64,000 nt of DNA from Lautropia dentalis (GTDB lineage: Bacteria > Pseudomonadota > Gammaproteobacteria > Burkholderiales > Burkholderiaceae_E): contig NZ_RRUE01000002.1 of the NCBI RefSeq assembly GCF_003892345.1, positions 1,568,619 to 1,632,618 of the forward strand. The letters run 5' to 3'. Below are positions 46,246 through 55,325 of this stretch, in pieces. The notes beneath the pieces were generated by a model. It was not told the DNA's origin. It saw only the letters and a list, made by a program, of their open reading frames with translations, and ran no database searches. The first letter of the stretch is position 1. Each line of letters begins with the position of its first letter. The translations under genes were made by a program, and so were the position numbers.

Positions 46246-47583
46246 ATGCCTTCGAACGACACCATCGACGTGCGCGCACTGCTCGACAGCCGGCCCGTGG
46301 GGCGGTGGCAGAAATGGATGATTCTGCTGTGCTTCCTGGTGGTGGTGATGGACGGCTTCGATGTGGTGATCATGGGCTTCGTGGGGCCGGCGCTCAAGGA
46401 AGCCTGGGGCTGGACCAACGATGACCTGGCGCCGGTACTGAGTGCGGCGCTGGTGGGTCTTACGCTGGGCGCCCTGACGGCCGGGCCGCTGGGAGACCGC
46501 TTCGGGCGGCGCCGGGTGCTGTGCAGCAGCGTGATGCTGTTCGGGCTGTTCACACTGCTGGTGGCCTGTGCCGACAGCCGGTGGCAGTTCATCGTCTGCC
46601 GTTTCATCGCGGGTTTTGCCATGGGCGGCATCATGCCGATGGTGGCCACCTTTGCCCGGGAGGTCTCACCGGCCTCGCGCAGCTCGCTGCTGGTGACCAT
46701 CGTGTTTTCCGGGTTCACGGTGGGGGCAGCGGGCGGAGGCTTCCTGTCGGCGTGGCTGGTGCCCCACCATGGCTGGGAGAGCGTGTTCGTGCTGGGGGGC
46801 GCCGTGCCCCTGCTGCTGAGTGTGGTCATGGCGTTCTTTCTGCCGGAATCGCTGACCTTTCTGGTGCACCGGGGCGGCAGCCGCGCGCAGATACGCCGCA
46901 TCGTCGAGCACTGCGCGCCCGGCTGCACGGATGAGCAGACCACCTATGTGGTGCCCGAGCCGCCGAAGGTGGAAGGGGCCACCAACCCCGTGCGGATCGT
47001 GCTCAACGCCCATTACCGGCTGGGCAGTCTGATGCTGTGGCTGGCATATTTCCTGCACCTGTTCCTGGTGTTTCTGCTGGGTAGCTGGATGCCGACCATG
47101 ATCCGCGACTCCGGCATGCAGACCGACGAGGCGTCCATCATCAGCGCGATGTTTCAGCTGGGCGGGCCGCTGGGCTCGGTGATGCTGGGCTGGCTGATGG
47201 ACCGCTACAGCCCGCACCGGATGCTGGCGCTGGCCTACGCCACCGGTGCCGTGATGCTGCTGCTGATGAGCAGCGTCGCGGGCCATTATGTGCTGATGTG
47301 CGTCGCGGCGTTTCTGATCGGCGTGGGCTTCAACGGGGGTGGCACGGGGATGAACGCGCTGTCGACCAACTTCTTCCCGCTGCCGGCCCGGGCCACCGGC
47401 AACAGCTGGATGCACGGCATTGGCCGCACCGGGGCGATCATTTCGGCCTTTGCCGGCGCCTGGATGCTCAACGCTGGCTGGAACTTCTCACAGGTGGCCA
47501 TGGCGCTGACCGTGCCGGCTTTTGCCGTGTCGGCAGCGCTGATGGTGAAGTATCTGCGTTATCGGGGTGGGGGGCAGGTGTAG
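46246..47583 (+). CDS. MFS transporter, aromatic acid:H+ symporter family
   Basis: 445 residues, twelve helices. 'LLCFLVVVMDGFDVVIMGFV' carries the DGxD motif of the AAHS family, and 'GPLGDRFGRRRVL' is motif A. AGGGAGGAAC precedes the ATG at 46246. Imports aromatic or hydroaromatic acids with protons. Probably co-transcribed with the AroE-like gene upstream, giving uptake plus first oxidation. Confidence 0.9.
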   Translation: MPSNDTIDVRALLDSRPVGRWQKWMILLCFLVVVMDGFDVVIMGFVGPALKEAWGWTNDDLAPVLSAALVGLTLGALTAGPLGDRFGRRRVLCSSVMLFGLFTLLVACADSRWQFIVCRFIAGFAMGGIMPMVATFAREVSPASRSSLLVTIVFSGFTVGAAGGGFLSAWLVPHHGWESVFVLGGAVPLLLSVVMAFFLPESLTFLVHRGGSRAQIRRIVEHCAPGCTDEQTTYVVPEPPKVEGATNPVRIVLNAHYRLGSLMLWLAYFLHLFLVFLLGSWMPTMIRDSGMQTDEASIISAMFQLGGPLGSVMLGWLMDRYSPHRMLALAYATGAVMLLLMSSVAGHYVLMCVAAFLIGVGFNGGGTGMNALSTNFFPLPARATGNSWMHGIGRTGAIISAFAGAWMLNAGWNFSQVAMALTVPAFAVSAALMVKYLRYRGGGQV

Positions 47584-47837
47584 TTCTGCTGGGGTAGGGG
47601 AGACGCGCGAGGTGGGTTGAGGCGAGGTGGGGTCGTCTGAGCGCTGATTCAGGAGAGGGGGCAACGAAATGGGAGGCCAACCAAATTCCTGGCTGGTCTG
47701 TTCATGCAGATCGGTAAGTGCTTGCTGAATGACTGAAAGCGGCGCCGATCAGCGCCACCGCATTTGCCGCGTGAAGCCGGTTTGCTCACGATGACAGTCA
47801 TGGGGGTTTTTGTTGCGCCGGATTTGTTTGTGTTTTT

Positions 47838-48134
47838 ATGAGTGTAATGATACTCACGATGACTTTGTTTACCTTGTGGTTCGGGTTTTCCTCGTATGTT
47901 CACAGGGAGGTTGATGGTGGCGCTTTGTATTGGATCGTCAGCACCATCAACTCGTTCGTTCTCCTCCGGTTTGTAATCCTGGTTGGGGAGATTGAAAATA
48001 GATGGCATGCTTCCTGTATTTTCTTCGCTGTTCTTGGTGTTTCGCTTGCCATCAGTTTTGTATTTAAAAAGCTAAAAATATGCTCGCGTGCAGAAGGTGG
48101 CTGGCTGAGGTGGGGGTTGTTTTCGAGAGATTGA
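47838..48134 (+). CDS. Small membrane protein in the AT-rich patch
   Basis: 98 residues. Hydrophobic segments 'MTLFTLWFGFSSYV', 'STINSFVLLRFVILVGE' and 'SCIFFAVLGVSLAISFVF', then a basic tail. The ribosome site is weak. Not recognised. Could be one half of a small operon with the next frame. Confidence 0.45.
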   Translation: MSVMILTMTLFTLWFGFSSYVHREVDGGALYWIVSTINSFVLLRFVILVGEIENRWHASCIFFAVLGVSLAISFVFKKLKICSRAEGGWLRWGLFSRD

Positions 48135-48212
48135 GTTCAGGATATGAAAAATTGGAATGTTTTCTGGGGGCGGTAATAATTTTTGTGGGCATGAGGGTGT
48201 CGGAGCATGTTG

Positions 48213-48434
48213 ATGTCGAATATAGGGATTATGTTTTTTGTTGTTATATTGTTTTTGTTGTTTGTTCTGCCTTTTGCTGGTTTTCATGGAAGCGCTTTTC
48301 CCAGTCCAGAATTGTTGCCTGCGCTGTTTGTTGTGCTACTGGTTTTTGCTTCGTTCTGTTTGTGTATTTTCTTGGTGTTGCCAATAAAAACGGCTGGTGG
48401 GGGTGGTTTGCGTGATTTTCCGCTGTCTCCCTGA
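48213..48434 (+). CDS. Small two-helix membrane protein in the AT-rich patch
   Basis: 73 residues from the ATG at 48213 (GGAG about eight bases upstream). Two helices, 'IGIMFFVVILFLLFVLPFAG' and 'LLPALFVVLLVFASFCLCIF'. An overlapping frame at 48080-48415 also encodes hydrophobic residues and cannot be excluded; this one has the better ribosome site. Unknown. Confidence 0.4.
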   Translation: MSNIGIMFFVVILFLLFVLPFAGFHGSAFPSPELLPALFVVLLVFASFCLCIFLVLPIKTAGGGGLRDFPLSP

Positions 48435-48589
48435 TCTATTCATTGTTTTGTGGGAGTCTTGTTGTTGCCGGAGTCTGGTGGGGCAGAAAGCGAGACCTGC
48501 AGAAGGGCAGGTCATCATGAGGGCAGCCTGAAACCGGTGTTATGCCAGCGCCCTGTCCTTCCGTGATCTCGACCGGCCCCCTTGCAACT

Positions 48590-49018
48590 TCAGTCTTCGG
48601 GCACATTCGCCCCATGGCCAAGCGCACGCAGGGCATCGCGGATCTTCCTGGCCATGGCGTCCAGATCCTCGGGCCGGGCGTTTTTGTCGGCATTTTTGGG
48701 ATCGAACTGCGCCATGCTGTCGGCCGGCATCAGGTGGATGTGGGTGTGCGGTACGTCAAAACCTGCAATCATCAGGCCGACACGGCTGCGTTCGGACAAC
48801 TGATCGAGGGCGGCGGCGATCTTGTGCGCCACGGCAAAGAGATGGGCGGCCGTCTGGGGGGGCAGGTCATGCCAGCGGTCGGTTTCCTGGCGCGGTACGA
48901 CCAGCAGATGTCCCCTGGATATCGGCTGGATGTCCATGAAGGCCACGCATTCGCTGTCGCGCCAGACGAAGCGGCCGGGGATTTCGCCGTTGATGATTCT
49001 GGTGAAGATGCTGCTCAT
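48590..49018 (-). CDS. HIT-family nucleotide-binding hydrolase
   Basis: 142 residues. 'SIFTRIINGEIPGRFVWRDS' start and the histidine triad 'VPHTHIHLMP'. Family members hydrolyse nucleoside phosphoramidates or dinucleotides. A strong GGAGG lies before the ATG. It shows no clear operon link. C-terminal half is a charged helix typical of the Hit group in Proteobacteria. Confidence 0.93.
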   Translation of the reverse strand: MSSIFTRIINGEIPGRFVWRDSECVAFMDIQPISRGHLLVVPRQETDRWHDLPPQTAAHLFAVAHKIAAALDQLSERSRVGLMIAGFDVPHTHIHLMPADSMAQFDPKNADKNARPEDLDAMARKIRDALRALGHGANVPED

Positions 49019-49141
49019 GTGGTCCTCCTTTTGGGTATGTTGATCATGCCTTACCGGGGGCTATATTGGCGTTTGTTGTGTCTTGGGTAGTCATGGCGAA
49101 ACATTTCGACTACCGGGGCGCTTGGGGCGTGGCCGGGGAGA

Positions 49142-49420
49142 TCAGATGTTCTGTGCACCGTGTTTTACGCTGACGATCTCAATTCGGTCGTCGTGAATCT
49201 TGTAGAAAAACAGTAATCTGGCAACTCTTAACTGTCTTGTGCCTGTTCGGCGGAGGCTGACTGGGGCGAATCGCGGATTGGTCTGCAGAAGCGATAGCGA
49301 GGCGCGGACCCGTTGTTCCATCCGTTCAGCATTCTGGATCGAATCCGCCGCAATCCAGGCGATCTGGTGTTCATATTGCTGTAATGCACGATCCTGCCAT
49401 GTCGGGCGGAGCCGCTTCAT
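49142..49420 (-). CDS. ParE/RelE-superfamily toxin (module 3)
   Basis: 92 residues. 'GTRQLRVARLLFFYKI' and 'IEIVSVKHGAQ' are nearly the same as in module 1 (23501). Overlaps the antitoxin stop by ATGA. Module 1 and 3 toxins look like a recent duplication, 25 kb apart. Confidence 0.87.
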   Translation of the reverse strand: MKRLRPTWQDRALQQYEHQIAWIAADSIQNAERMEQRVRASLSLLQTNPRFAPVSLRRTGTRQLRVARLLFFYKIHDDRIEIVSVKHGAQNI

Positions 49421-49623
49421 CTGCTTTCTCCGACGTTCGCCTTGGCGAACCTGGCAATGACAGCCCTGATTCGGCGTTCTGCCTCGTCTTCTTCGATGGG
49501 AGGGAGACCTTCGGCCAGGGTCTGTTCAATCTCCCGCTCCACTGACTCATAGAACTGCGCTTCAGCTTCGTCGCTCTCGAAGCTGAACGCCTGCTCATCG
49601 ATCAGATCGTCATCATCGTGCAT
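49417..49623 (-). CDS. Acidic antitoxin of module 3
   Basis: 68 residues. 'FSFESDEAEAQFYESVEREI' and 'IEEDEAERRIRAVIARFAKA' match the module 1 antitoxin closely. The N-terminus 'MHDDDDLIDEQA' is remarkably acidic. No usual DNA-binding motif is seen. First gene of the pair. Confidence 0.77.
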   Translation of the reverse strand: MHDDDDLIDEQAFSFESDEAEAQFYESVEREIEQTLAEGLPPIEEDEAERRIRAVIARFAKANVGESR

Positions 49624-49708
49624 GGCTTGATCCCTCCGCAGGTTTGAGTGTACCTGCCTGATCCTGGGTATCCCAGTTCAACGTTGCTGGTGTGGTTCAG
49701 CCGCCCCC

Positions 49709-51574
49709 TCACGCCATGAACTGCTGCAGAATGAGGAACAGCAGCGCCGCCAGCGCCCCGGCAATGGGCACTGTCACCACCCAGGCGGCCGCCATGGTGA
49801 TGAAATGCGAGCGCCGCACCAGCCGGCGCCGTTTGCGCTCTTCGGGCGGTCGGACCTTGCGGTTCTGCAGCTCGCCCAGTGCGCGGGACTGGCGCTCGGC
49901 ATACCATTCGCGGTAAAAGCCCACGCCGAAGATGGCGCCCACGGCAATGTGTGTGGAACTCACCGGCAGCCCCAGCCACGAGGCGATGATGACGGTCAGC
50001 GCCGCCGAGAGCGCCACGCAGTAGGCGCGCATGGGGTTGAGTTTGGTGATTTCGCTGCCCACCAGGCGGATGAGCTTGGGCCCGAACAGCATCAGGCCAA
50101 AGCTGATGCCCAGCGCACCAATGGCCATCACCCAGAACGGGATGCCCACCTCGCCTCCCACCGAGCCGGATTCCACGGCGTGCACGATGGCGGCCAGCGG
50201 GCCCACGGCGTTGGCCACGTCGTTGGCGCCATGGGCGAAGGAGAGCAGGGCGGCCGAGCACACCAGCGGCACGGCAAACAGCTTGCGGACCGATTTCTTG
50301 CGGTTTTCCAGCCCGGTGGACTGGCGGCGCACCACGGGGACGGACAGCTTCCAGGAGGCCAGACCCACGACGATGCCTGCCAGCAGCGAGGTGAACGGGC
50401 CGATGCTGGTCACGCTGGACAGCCCCTTGAGCGCCAGGTAGGTGGCAAAGGTACCGGCCATGAAGCCGATGAGGATGGGCAGCCAGTGGCGGGCGGCGGC
50501 CAGCTTGTCGTCGGTATACAGGATGCGGGCCTTGATGAAGGCCAGCAGCGCCGCGGCGATGACCCCGCCCATGACCGGCGAGATCACCCAGCTGGCGGTG
50601 ATGCCCAGCATGCTGGACCAGTGCACCGAACTGGCGCCGGCCGCCATGACGCCGGCTCCCACCACGCCCCCCACCACGGCATGGGTGGTGGAGACGGGCG
50701 CACCGATGTAGGTGGCCAGATTGAGCCACAGGGCGGCGGCCAGCAGGGCGGCCATCATCAGCAGCACGAAGATGTTGCTGTTCTGGACCAGCTCGGGCGA
50801 GACGATGCCCGAGGCGATGGTGTTGACCACATCACCGCCGGCCAGCATGGCGCCGGCGGTTTCGAACACGGCGGCGATGATGAGGGCGCTGCCCAGTGAC
50901 AGCGCATTGGCTCCCACGGCCGGGCCCATGTTGTTGGCCACGTCGTTGGCGCCGATGTTCAGCGCCATGTAGGCGCCCACCACGGTGGCCACGACGACCA
51001 CGAAGGTGCCGGCCTGGATGCCGGTGAAGCCCAGTGCCGCCGCCCCCACCAGCACCATGAAGGCCAGGGCGATGCCCGGCGCCACCAGCGGACGCGCAAC
51101 GAAGGTGGTGGCCTGCTCCAGCAGGCTGATGCGTTTGAGATCTTTGTCCAGCGCCTTCCAGCGGGCGGGGCCCTTGGGCGCGGAGGAAGTGGCCCGTGCC
51201 ACGACGGTTTCTGAGCCGGCCGCGGGGCTGGCGGCGTCTGCCTGGGCAGAGGCACCTGTCTGTGTGGCACCGCTGGTACCGGAACCCGTTGCTGCGGTGT
51301 TCCGTGTGGCCGCTTCGGCGGCGGCCTGGGCACCCGGTGCCGCGGTGGCAGGGGGGGAGGTCGGGGGCTGCGGAGCAGATGACGGCCCGGTCTGCGTGGC
51401 TGCAGGTTGTGTCACGGAGGCCTGTGCTGCTGCAGGGGAGGAGGCAAGTGCCGCTTGACCGGAGGCGGAAGGGGCCGCCGTGCCGCCGGGAGCAGATGCT
51501 CCGGAGGTGGGTTGAACAGCCGGGGGCTGACCAGCGTCGGACCCCTGGGGCGAAGGCGCGTTGGGCGAGGACAT
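49709..51574 (-). CDS. pit: Inorganic phosphate transporter, PiT family, with long disordered N-terminus
   Basis: 621 residues. The two PiT signatures 'GANDVANNMGPAVGANA' and 'GANDVANAVGPLAAI' and the repeat 'GAPVSTTHA' / 'GLPVSSTHIA' show a complete inverted-repeat transporter, which imports phosphate (as metal phosphate) with protons. The first 140 residues are Ala/Pro/Ser/Thr/Gln-rich with no sign of a domain, and end just before 'RWKALDKDLKRISLLEQAT'. A TATAGT at 51604-51609 may be its -10. Confidence 0.93.
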   Translation of the reverse strand: MSSPNAPSPQGSDAGQPPAVQPTSGASAPGGTAAPSASGQAALASSPAAAQASVTQPAATQTGPSSAPQPPTSPPATAAPGAQAAAEAATRNTAATGSGTSGATQTGASAQADAASPAAGSETVVARATSSAPKGPARWKALDKDLKRISLLEQATTFVARPLVAPGIALAFMVLVGAAALGFTGIQAGTFVVVVATVVGAYMALNIGANDVANNMGPAVGANALSLGSALIIAAVFETAGAMLAGGDVVNTIASGIVSPELVQNSNIFVLLMMAALLAAALWLNLATYIGAPVSTTHAVVGGVVGAGVMAAGASSVHWSSMLGITASWVISPVMGGVIAAALLAFIKARILYTDDKLAAARHWLPILIGFMAGTFATYLALKGLSSVTSIGPFTSLLAGIVVGLASWKLSVPVVRRQSTGLENRKKSVRKLFAVPLVCSAALLSFAHGANDVANAVGPLAAIVHAVESGSVGGEVGIPFWVMAIGALGISFGLMLFGPKLIRLVGSEITKLNPMRAYCVALSAALTVIIASWLGLPVSSTHIAVGAIFGVGFYREWYAERQSRALGELQNRKVRPPEERKRRRLVRRSHFITMAAAWVVTVPIAGALAALLFLILQQFMA

Positions 51575-52050
51575 GCAGGAGAGTTCTCGTGGTGACTACC
51601 GTAACTATAGAACAACGCGCGCCCCATGTGGGGAACATGACCCCCGGGATCTGATCGGAGCATACGGCGGTGTCCGGCGCAGGCGCGATTCTGCCTGAAT
51701 CCGGGCGCAGACGGCGTCGGCTGGCCGGACAACGCCAGAAAGTTTCATGCGGCCGATGTCATGGTGGTGTGGCAGGCAGGTGCGATGTGGCCGATTCCGG
51801 CCAGCATGGCCATGGGCAGCTCCTTCCTGCAGGCGGAGGGGGCATGATGAAGGAGCCGCGACCCCTGTCGGCCGGGAAGACAGTGCAGTAGCATCATGAC
51901 CGGTCCGTTCGTGCCCTGCTCCCGCCGGTAAGCAGTCTGGAGGCTGCGCACGAACGAACGACGCTCCGATATGTTTCCGTTCCCGGTGCGTTCCTGGTTC
52001 CCTGACACGTTTCCGGGGCGCCGACCCGCTCCACGATCCTTCCTGTTTCC
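51575..52050. other. Intergenic region between divergent pit and ybaN-like genes
   Basis: About 475 bases with no supported gene. It should hold divergent promoters; a TATAGT (minus strand) about 30 bases before pit is the only candidate noticed. Nothing else was recognised. Confidence 0.35.
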
Positions 52051-52446
52051 ATGCGCTGGCTCTGGTTCACTGCCGGCTGGCTGATGGTTGCCCTGGGCTT
52101 CATCGGGGCGCTGCTGCCGGTCATGCCCACGACCATCTTCCTGATGATGGCGGTGGCCTGCTTCGCCCGCAGTTCGCCGCGCTTCGAGCACTGGCTGCTG
52201 TCGCACCCGCAGTTCGGCACGCCGCTGCGCCAGTGGCGGGAGGAGGGGGCCATCAGCCGCAAGGGCCGCAGGATGGCCTTTGGCGGCATGGCGCTGGGCT
52301 ATGTGATCTTCTGGGTGGCCGTGCGGCCGTCATGGACGCTGGCGCTGGGCGTGGCGCTGGTTTTCGTGGTTGGAGCGGCCTATGTGGGCACGCGGCCGCT
52401 GCCCCGGGCAGGGGGCGCTACGCCGGATACCACGGACCATGGCTGA
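52051..52446 (+). CDS. YbaN/DUF454-family inner-membrane protein
   Basis: 131 residues. 'GWLMVALGFIGALLPVMPTT' and 'FLMMAVACFARSSPRFEHWL' form the DUF454 pattern, with two further helices ('YVIFWVAVRPSWTLALGVAL'). Role unknown; family members occur near cytochrome or haem genes in some bacteria. Convergent with the helicase gene. Confidence 0.88.
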   Translation: MRWLWFTAGWLMVALGFIGALLPVMPTTIFLMMAVACFARSSPRFEHWLLSHPQFGTPLRQWREEGAISRKGRRMAFGGMALGYVIFWVAVRPSWTLALGVALVFVVGAAYVGTRPLPRAGGATPDTTDHG

Positions 52447-52587
52447 TCTTTTCGGGTTTTGCCGTACAGGCCGGAACGGTGGGTGGGCGCCTGTCCGGTG
52501 CAGGTGATGCGCATGGAAGCCCCCGGAAGTCAGCACTGCCGGTGACGGACGCCGCCGGTTCAGCCCTGTCGGTGTCTGAAGGCGCCG

Positions 52588-54228
52588 TTACTGCTCCGCC
52601 AGCTGCGAGGCCAGGCAGTGTTCGGCGGCCGGGGTCAGCACCAGTTCCACGGCCAGGTTCGAGCGGGTCATGCCAACGAACAGGGCACGGCGCTCGCGCT
52701 CGGTCAGGGTCTCGAAGTCCAGTTCGGTGATCACCACGCCGGCGGCACTGCGGCCCTTGAAGCGGTGGATGGTCTCGACCAGGACATCGCCGTGGGTCCA
52801 GATCGGGTCGCCATCGGGGGTGTAGTCGCCGCTGAAGCGCCGGGTTTCAAAGGGGCCCAGCCAGCGGGTGTGCAGGATGGTCGATTCGAAGCGGTCACGC
52901 CCGCTCAGCACTACGATGTCCTTCATGGCGATACCGCGCTGCAGCAGGCTGCGCACGGCCTCGGCGGTTTCGCGGATCAGGCCCTTTTCGTTCTGGTAGA
53001 CGCGAAATGCCGGCAGTTCGCCGGCGTAGGGGCTGCGTGGGGTGATGGCCTGGTCGGACAGGCGCAGGGCGTTGATCACTTCGCAGACCATGCGGGGGCT
53101 GCGGAAGTTGTCGTTGCAGGTCAGTGTGACGGCGTCGGCCAGGTCGAAGCGGGCGCGTTCGTAGAGGCGCTGGGCGTCGTCTTCGAGCAGGTAGAGCTGG
53201 CCGGAACCCTTGAGCTGCGGCAGCAGGCTCTCCACCCAGGCGGGCTGGAAGTCCTGACCCTCGTCGATGACGATCAGGTCGTAGGTGGGTTTCCACTCGT
53301 CGGCGGCTTCGCAGTAGACGCGGGCCAGCAGGTCGAAGTTGTCGGGGGCGGCAAAATCCGGTTCGCCGTAGTTGCGCCGGTAGTAGGTCACGCACAGCTC
53401 GGAGAAGCTGGTCACGTCGGCCGAGGTCGGGGCCAGCCGGCTGATGTGGTCGGCCAGTGACCGGTTGAAGCATACGTAGAGCGCCCGGCCGCCGCTGTTG
53501 ACCGAATCGCCCAGCAGTCGCAGGGCCAGCTGGGTCTTGCCCGAGCCGGCGGTGGCCTGCACGCGGATCAGGCCGTTGGGTGCATGGATGCGGGGCACCC
53601 AGGTGGCCAGTCCTTCGGCCAGGCGCTGGGTGGTGCGCTGCAGCTGTTCGTCCAGCGCCGAGAGATCGACCGAGACGCGGAATTCGTTGGACAGGAAGCG
53701 CCGCAGCGATTCCGCGTCGCTCTGCGAGTCGCCATGGCGCATCAGTTCCTGCACGCGGGCGCCGAGGAAGGGGAAATCGGCGGCGTCGATGATGCGGTCG
53801 CGGGACAGGGCGACGATGTCGTCGTCCTGCAGCCGATAGTCGGGCAGCACCAGGCAGTGGCTGACGAAGGCGTGCAGGCCGGCTTCCTTCAGGCGGTGCA
53901 GCAGGGCGGCGCGCTGGACGGCCAGCTGGCGGCGCACGTCGTGTTCGCGGCTGGCGTAGAGCTTGAAGAGTTCGCCGTCGCGCAGCTGGATGCCGCCGGA
54001 TTTGATCTCCATGAGCAGCAGATGGCCGGTGGGGCCGAGCACGACGATGTCGATTTCGCCGTGGCGGTCCTGGCCGTTCTCGATGGAGTGCCAGGCGACG
54101 CTGTGAAAGATGTCGTAGCCGGCGGGCAGGCTCTCCTGCAGGCGCTCCAGCACGTCGAGTTCGCGGTACAGGCCGGTGTCCTGGCGGATGACGGCGAGGC
54201 TGTCGAGGGCGGGGGAGAGGATGGCCAT
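52588..54228 (-). CDS. NERD-domain UvrD/Rep-like DNA helicase
   Basis: 546 residues from the ATG at 54228 (a GTG at 54246 is possible). N-terminal NERD nuclease-related domain: 'HGEIDIVVLGPTGHLLLMEI' followed by Lys-Ser-Gly. Then a superfamily 1 helicase with Walker A 'VQATAGSGKTQLAL', Walker B 'LIVIDEGQDFQPAW' and the C-terminal 'LFVGMTRSNLAVELVLT'. Such proteins probably act in DNA repair or defence against foreign DNA. It stands alone, next to the second palindromic repeat block. Confidence 0.88.
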   Translation of the reverse strand: MAILSPALDSLAVIRQDTGLYRELDVLERLQESLPAGYDIFHSVAWHSIENGQDRHGEIDIVVLGPTGHLLLMEIKSGGIQLRDGELFKLYASREHDVRRQLAVQRAALLHRLKEAGLHAFVSHCLVLPDYRLQDDDIVALSRDRIIDAADFPFLGARVQELMRHGDSQSDAESLRRFLSNEFRVSVDLSALDEQLQRTTQRLAEGLATWVPRIHAPNGLIRVQATAGSGKTQLALRLLGDSVNSGGRALYVCFNRSLADHISRLAPTSADVTSFSELCVTYYRRNYGEPDFAAPDNFDLLARVYCEAADEWKPTYDLIVIDEGQDFQPAWVESLLPQLKGSGQLYLLEDDAQRLYERARFDLADAVTLTCNDNFRSPRMVCEVINALRLSDQAITPRSPYAGELPAFRVYQNEKGLIRETAEAVRSLLQRGIAMKDIVVLSGRDRFESTILHTRWLGPFETRRFSGDYTPDGDPIWTHGDVLVETIHRFKGRSAAGVVITELDFETLTERERRALFVGMTRSNLAVELVLTPAAEHCLASQLAEQ

Positions 54229-54395
54229 GGGCTGCGTTGTGCGCACGTTGGGCGCCGTTGGCGTCAGATGGGGGCTGCACGCGGGGTGCAGGGCTTTGCT
54301 GGCGCCGATTGTGCGCAGGGTGAGGGCCGGACTTGAGGGGGATGTTCCGGGCGGGCGCTGGGGGCTGCCGGGTGGTGGGGCGGCGTTGGTTGCGG

Positions 54396-55290
54396 AAGAC
54401 GACTTCGTTGTGGCACGCGCCCCGGACCGGTATGCCCCTGCGGCTCATACGCTCAATCCAGTTTTGTTGCCCACGACCTGCGTCGTGGTCAACAAACCTG
54501 GATGGCTATAAAACTTTGCAACAACCGGGCTGCGCCCGCCCGTTGCAAAGTTTTCACGCCGACCGCGAAATCGCCGCAGTGACATCCCGCTCCGGGGCGC
54601 TTGTCTCAAAGGGGTTGCAGCTCCATTCCGGGGGAGAAACGCCAGCCGGCACAGACGGCCTTGCCAAGGCTCGCTCAGCACGTGGCCGAAGCCGCGGTAT
54701 GGCGAGCTTGAGAAGCGGTGCGGGGAGCGGGGGGCTCCTGCGGCGATTTCGCGGTACGCGTGAACGACTTTCTGACGGTCGGGCGAAGCCCGATTGTCGG
54801 AAAGTGTCTGGAGTGTGTCATGGACTTGTTCGTCCCCGCGAAACCCCCTTTGGGCGTGCAGGACAAGGCGGCAGGGCCGCAGAATCCTGGATGGCTTCAA
54901 GGCACTGCCAACGCAGTCATGCGCGCCCAAAGGGGGTTTCCCTCCGGGCTGGCCCCAAATCCGTGCGCTGCCGGCGTTGCCCTGCTTGGCAAGGCGTCCA
55001 GCCTTGCCTGCGCAGTGCGCCTTGTCAGCACACGGATTTGAGGCCAGCGCGGGGACGAACAAGTCCATGACACACTCCTGGCGCTGAAGGTTTGTTGACC
55101 ACGACGCAGGTCGTGGGCAACAAAGCTTCAGTGAGCGTATGAGCCGCAGGAGCCCCCCGCTCCCCGTGCCGCCCCGCCCGAAGTCGTCTTTAATGAGTGG
55201 AGATCTCCACCCGGAGCCGTCTTCCATGAATGGAGATTCCCACCCAGCGTCGTCTTCCATGAAGGTACCCCGTCCCGGGGGCGTCTTTCG
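54396..55290. repeat. Large palindromic intergenic repeat block 2
   Basis: Same plan as block 1. Left arm 54438-54579, right arm starting at 54738, broken by the insertion at about 54810, and resuming at 55085-55149. Both arms again contain the CACGACC...GTCGTG hairpin and a second hairpin whose stem differs from block 1 (here ACTTTGCAAC...GTTGCAAAGT on the left). The stems changed on both sides, so pairing is kept while sequence drifted. Flanking GGAAGACGAC units are present on the left, and inverted (GTCGTCTT) ones on the right up to about 55290. No gene is supported, although one frame of 294 codons runs through it. Confidence 0.85.
54810..55078. mobile_element. Fully palindromic 270-base insertion inside repeat block 2
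   Basis: The ends are perfect 31-base inverted repeats (54810-54840 and 55048-55078), beginning GGAGTGTGTCATGGACTTG. Inside are further inverted pairs: a perfect 16-base one starting AAACCCCC (54841-54856 with 54924-54939) and one around CAAATCCGTG (54949-54970 with 55026-55047). The right arm of block 2 continues on either side, so this is an insertion. Non-coding and self-complementary, like a MITE; family not recognised. Confidence 0.75.
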
Positions 55291-55325
55291 CAGGACGGGG
55301 CAGTCCTTCGAAAGACCAGGCACCC

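Larger units (their letters stand above)
47584..48589. other. AT-rich patch with small membrane ORFs
   Basis: Base composition falls well below the surrounding GC-rich DNA, most clearly at 47800-48430. Two small hydrophobic reading frames are reported separately. No transposase or repeat is seen. The composition suggests recent acquisition. Confidence 0.6.

Noticed and set aside
48080-48415. 111-codon frame overlapping the small membrane ORF at 48213
   Set aside because: Cys/Phe/Val-rich, poor ribosome site; overlaps a better-supported frame. Kept only as an alternative in the text.
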